From: an uncultured Clostridia bacterium
GTDB taxonomy: Bacteria > Bacillota_A > Clostridia > Oscillospirales > Acutalibacteraceae
DNA: 6,998 nucleotides
Reading direction: 5' to 3'
Assembly (NCBI GenBank): GCA_937891215.1
Contig: CALAEU010000093.1
Coordinates: 1 to 6,998 of the forward strand
The position numbers were made by a program, and so were the translations under genes. A model generated the notes under the pieces. That model worked only from the letters and a program-made list of their open reading frames with translations. It did not search any database and was not told the origin of the DNA. This document shows positions 6,221 to 6,998 of this stretch, one piece after another. Numbering within the stretch: the stretch's first letter is position 1; each line of letters begins with the position of its first letter.

Positions 6221-6998
6221 TTGTCTATTCGTGTTCTTGTAGTTGATGATTCTATTATTTTCAGAACCAAATTGCAATTGTCTCTCAATCAGGATAAAGA
6301 TATAGAAGTTGTTGGTAGTGCAATTAACGCAAAAGATGCAATGGGTAAGATTGAAGAGTTGAACCCTGATGTTGTTACTCTTGATGTAGAAATGCCAGGT
6401 ATGAACGGAATTGAGTTTTTAAAAACTCTTATTCCTAAAAGGCAGATTCCTGTTGTTGTTGTAAGTTCACTTCCTATAAACGCTCTCGATGCTCTTGATG
6501 CGGGTGCGGTTGATTTTGTTAAAAAACCTGATGCAAGTCAGGAAGCTATAAAAGAATTTTTCTTAGAATTAACTGAAAAAGTAAAAGTTGCTTCAAAAGC
6601 TAAAGTTAAAAGAATGAAGCCTGTTGCAGAAATTGCACAAAAAACGCAGTCAACAAGTGCACTCGCTTCTATGATGAATGTTAAAGCGGGTAGTAAATCT
6701 GTTATTGCTATTGGTGCTTCAACAGGCGGTACAGAAGCAATTATTGAAGTTGTCAAAGATTTTCCTGCAAATACACCCGGTGTCGTGATTGTTCAGCATA
6801 TGCCGCCTAAATTTACAGACCTTTATGCTCAGAGACTTGATAAAATTTGTAAAATGCGTGTTAAAGAAGCAGAAGATTTTGACAGAGTTGTACCTGGTCA
6901 GATTATTATTGCAGCAGGTGAATTTCATCTTACTTTAAAAGAAGATGCTAAAGGATATTACATCAGAAGCCAACGCGGTGAAAAAGTAAGCGGACATT
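6221..6998 (+). CDS. cheB: Chemotaxis response regulator and protein-glutamate methylesterase CheB, first 259 residues (3' end beyond window)
   Basis: CheB removes methyl groups from receptor glutamates, and usually also deamidates glutamines, when phosphorylated by CheA; it opposes CheR. The receiver domain (about 1-115) has VLVVDDS with Asp9/Asp10, phosphoacceptor Asp55 in TLDVEMPGMNG, Ser82/Ser83 and Lys101/Lys102. A linker (about 116-157) rich in Lys, Ala and Ser follows. The methylesterase domain starts near 158 and shows catalytic Ser167 in IGASTGGTEA and His193 in VQHMPP. The third catalytic residue, an Asp near position 290 in known CheB proteins, lies past the right edge, so the truncation is by the window; about 90 residues are missing. 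The start must be TTG at 6221, because TAG precedes it and the first residues, MSIRVLVVDD, match the family start. The weak start signals may hold CheB below its operon partners. Confidence 0.95.
   Translation, partial: MSIRVLVVDDSIIFRTKLQLSLNQDKDIEVVGSAINAKDAMGKIEELNPDVVTLDVEMPGMNGIEFLKTLIPKRQIPVVVVSSLPINALDALDAGAVDFVKKPDASQEAIKEFFLELTEKVKVASKAKVKRMKPVAEIAQKTQSTSALASMMNVKAGSKSVIAIGASTGGTEAIIEVVKDFPANTPGVVIVQHMPPKFTDLYAQRLDKICKMRVKEAEDFDRVVPGQIIIAAGEFHLTLKEDAKGYYIRSQRGEKVSGH

Noticed and set aside
6538..6928. Two minus-strand open frames of about 70 codons opposite cheB
   Set aside because: They are antisense to the cheB linker and esterase domain, without ribosome binding sites or recognisable products.

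Overview
The window is a chemotaxis locus from a low-GC Gram-positive bacterium, most likely a Clostridia-type member of the Bacillota. This is inferred from strong AGGAGG-type ribosome binding sites, AT-rich intergenic DNA, sigma-A-like promoters with extended -10 boxes, and A/T-rich codon use. Nothing in the sequence fixes the genus.

Layout: two divergent transcription units share a 228-bp control region (2489-2716). On the minus strand, a 478-codon gene with a TTG start (1052-2488) is followed after 25 bp by the 5' part of a methyl-accepting chemotaxis protein gene, which runs off the left edge (1-1026). The first gene's C-terminus resembles the C-terminal domain of flagellar hook-length control protein FliK. 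On the plus strand, cheA (2717-4828), cheW (4855-5334), cheR (5365-6201) and the 5' part of cheB (6221 to the right edge) lie 19-30 bp apart and look like one operon. cheB begins with TTG, directly after an in-frame stop codon.

How the genes work together: the receptor senses a stimulus and, with CheW as coupling protein, controls CheA autophosphorylation on His52. CheA then passes phosphate to response regulators; CheB is the only one visible, and no cheY lies in the window. CheR methylates and CheB demethylates receptor glutamates, giving adaptation. The window therefore holds receptor, coupler, kinase and both adaptation enzymes. The FliK-like protein suggests a link to the flagellum, but its job is unproven.

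The most notable non-coding structure is in the divergent control region. It contains a perfect 11-bp inverted repeat lying over the -35 and -10 of the cheA promoter, a 21-bp palindrome between back-to-back candidate -35 boxes, and a 10-bp promoter-core sequence repeated in inverse orientation for the two transcription units. I see no mobile element, CRISPR array, tRNA, rRNA, riboswitch or convincing terminator. The coding content is ordinary chemotaxis machinery; I found no clearly new system, and the control region and the FliK-like gene are the parts worth following up.
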